A DNA stretch of 15,622 nucleotides, taken from assembly GCA_964605185.1 (NCBI GenBank), contig CAZSBF010000099.1:1-15622 (forward strand), read 5' to 3'. The position numbers and the translations under genes are program-made. Each line of letters begins with the position of its first letter. The stretch's first letter is position 1. The notes beneath the pieces were generated by a model. That model was not told the origin of the DNA, did not search any database, and saw nothing but the letters and a program-made list of their open reading frames with translations. This document shows positions 14,326 to 15,622 of the stretch, piece by piece. Origin of the DNA: JACRIM01 sp964605185. GTDB taxonomy: Bacteria > Planctomycetota > Phycisphaerae > UBA1845 > UTPLA1.

Positions 14326-15622
14326 TCAGTGTTTGAAGTGCCGCGTGCCGGTGAAGATCATGGCAACGCCGCGTTCGTCGCAGGCCTTGATGGTGTCCTC
14401 GTCGCGCTTGCTGCCGCCGGGTTGAATGAGCGCGGTCACGCCGGCGTCCATGAGAATGTCCGGCCCATCACGAAACGGAAAGAACGCGTCGCTCGCCGCC
14501 GCCGACCCCACCAGCTTGTCGGCGTGCCCATTCTCCTTCGCCAGCCACGTCGCGATCCGACAGCTCATCACGCGGCTCATCTGCCCCGCGCCGTTGCCGA
14601 TGAGCATGCCGTCCTTGCAGATGCTGATGGCGTTGCTCTTGGTGTGCTTGGCGATGAGCCAGGCCAGCCGCAAATCCGCCATTTCTAACTCGTTTGGGGC
14701 GCGCTTGGTGACGACCTTCCATTGATCCTCATTTAGCCCCACCAGATCACGCGATTGCACCAACATGCCGCCGGCGATGGTCTTGTATTCAAGCTGATCG
14801 GGATCGGGCGCGACGCTCATATCGCCGACGGCAAGCAGGCGAACATTCTCGCCCCATTTCTTCACCGGCCCACCAGACTTCCTTCCGCGAATGATTTCCT
14901 GCGCCTCTTCATCAAAGGACGGCGCCACCCACACCTCGACAAAGAATCCCCCGGCACCCGCCGCCTTGCCAAATCGGTCGTAGGTCTCCATTACGGTTGC
15001 GGCGAATTCCGCATTGACGGAAAAGTTGGCCGCGAGAATGCCTCCCATCGCAGCGTTCGGGTCGCCGAGGTACGCACGACGATATGCCTCTACTTTATCA
15101 CCGGCAACTCCGATCCCGCAGGCATTGGTGTGTTTGATGAATACACAGGTATTAGACCCATCCCCTTCCCGCGTCAGTTCACTGCAAAGTGCCAGCGCCG
15201 CGTCGGCATCGACATAGTTGTTGAGCGAAACCTCGTCACAAGTGTGCTGTCTATGCACATCTCCCACTAAATCAGCTAGTGCGATACTTTGAGTTGTCTC
15301 GGAAGTATCCCAAGTAGATGTCAGATTTGCGGTCTGGTGTGAGTTTTCCCCGTACCGTAGATTTCCCCAATCAAACAAACGCAAAAACCTGTAGCTGCAC
15401 TTATCCTGCGGCATGCGACTGATCCAGGATGACACGTGACCATCGTAGGTCGCAGTAGTCATGAACACATCGCGAGCGGAGCCACGCTGAGACCATTCAT
15501 CTAGCGGATTTTTTCCGCGCAGATGAATCAGGGACGTTCGGTAATCGCTTGGTGAATACGCAATCATGACATGCTTATGATTCTTCGCCGCCGCGCGTAA
15601 CATGCATGGCCCGCCGATGTCG
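14326..15622 (-). CDS. purH: Bifunctional AICAR transformylase/IMP cyclohydrolase, 5' end cut by window
   Basis: PurH performs the last two steps of IMP synthesis. About 430 residues are present; the reading frame is open to the window edge (the first residues, DIGGPCMLRAAAKNH, are internal to the cyclohydrolase domain), so about 110 N-terminal residues are outside. The cyclohydrolase end shows AAAKNHKHV and TATYDGHVSSW. The transformylase domain has LRYGENSHQ, the catalytic Lys-His in IKHTNACG (codons 15130-15135), SNAI, GAGQMSRV, SDAFFPFRDG, LIQPGGS and the terminal TRHFKH. An insertion near DRFGKAAGAGG is absent from E. coli PurH and may mark a subtype. The GC content falls from about 67% near the 3' end to about 50% toward the window edge (hand counts). 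A start at ATG 15603 would be wrong, since conserved residues lie upstream. Confidence 0.95.
   Translation of the reverse strand, partial: DIGGPCMLRAAAKNHKHVMIAYSPSDYRTSLIHLRGKNPLDEWSQRGSARDVFMTTATYDGHVSSWISRMPQDKCSYRFLRLFDWGNLRYGENSHQTANLTSTWDTSETTQSIALADLVGDVHRQHTCDEVSLNNYVDADAALALCSELTREGDGSNTCVFIKHTNACGIGVAGDKVEAYRRAYLGDPNAAMGGILAANFSVNAEFAATVMETYDRFGKAAGAGGFFVEVWVAPSFDEEAQEIIRGRKSGGPVKKWGENVRLLAVGDMSVAPDPDQLEYKTIAGGMLVQSRDLVGLNEDQWKVVTKRAPNELEMADLRLAWLIAKHTKSNAISICKDGMLIGNGAGQMSRVMSCRIATWLAKENGHADKLVGSAAASDAFFPFRDGPDILMDAGVTALIQPGGSKRDEDTIKACDERGVAMIFTGTRHFKH

Overview
The window comes from a GC-rich bacterial chromosome, most likely a member of the Planctomycetota (perhaps Phycisphaerae-like). 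This is inferred from one membrane protein headed by the short zinc ribbon (CxxCxYNLRxL...RCPECG) common in that phylum, from several secreted or lipoprotein-like proteins of unknown function, and from the overall gene style. No rRNA, tRNA, insertion sequence or CRISPR array was seen.

Layout. Positions 1-333 hold no credible gene; they carry five different short degenerate tandem-word repeats and a probable terminator. A minus-strand pair follows: a LolA-like envelope protein and the YhbY RNA-binding protein, with overlapping stop and start codons. Divergent from it is a 198-residue protein with a BolA-like N-terminal domain. It shares a hairpin terminator with a convergent minus-strand pair of tiny paralogous lipoprotein-like proteins. 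From about 3.1 to 14.3 kb everything is on the plus strand: mutY, a zinc-ribbon membrane protein, two tandem membrane-anchored hexapeptide-repeat acyltransferases, an NtrC-type sigma-54 activator, ribD, a secreted protein joining a LolA-like domain to a TlpA-type thioredoxin, and two tandem GT-C glycosyltransferase paralogues. The window ends inside purH on the minus strand, convergent with the glycosyltransferases.

How the genes relate. MutY (repair of 8-oxoG:A mispairs), RibD (riboflavin), PurH (purines) and YhbY (ribosome-associated) are housekeeping genes. The others point to the cell envelope: small lipoproteins, acyltransferases, an extracytoplasmic thioredoxin and polyprenyl-sugar-type glycosyltransferases. 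The thioredoxin gene overlaps the first glycosyltransferase by four bases, and the second glycosyltransferase follows closely with a good ribosome binding site, so these three look like one operon. Its promoter may lie inside the end of ribD.

The points most worth a second look are the variant sigma-54 contact loop (GSFTNA) in the activator, the fall in GC within purH from about 67% to about 50%, the two tandem duplications, the BolA-like fusion, the LolA-like/TlpA fusion, and the cluster of five repeat-word families. I do not see a clear-cut new defence or mobile system here.
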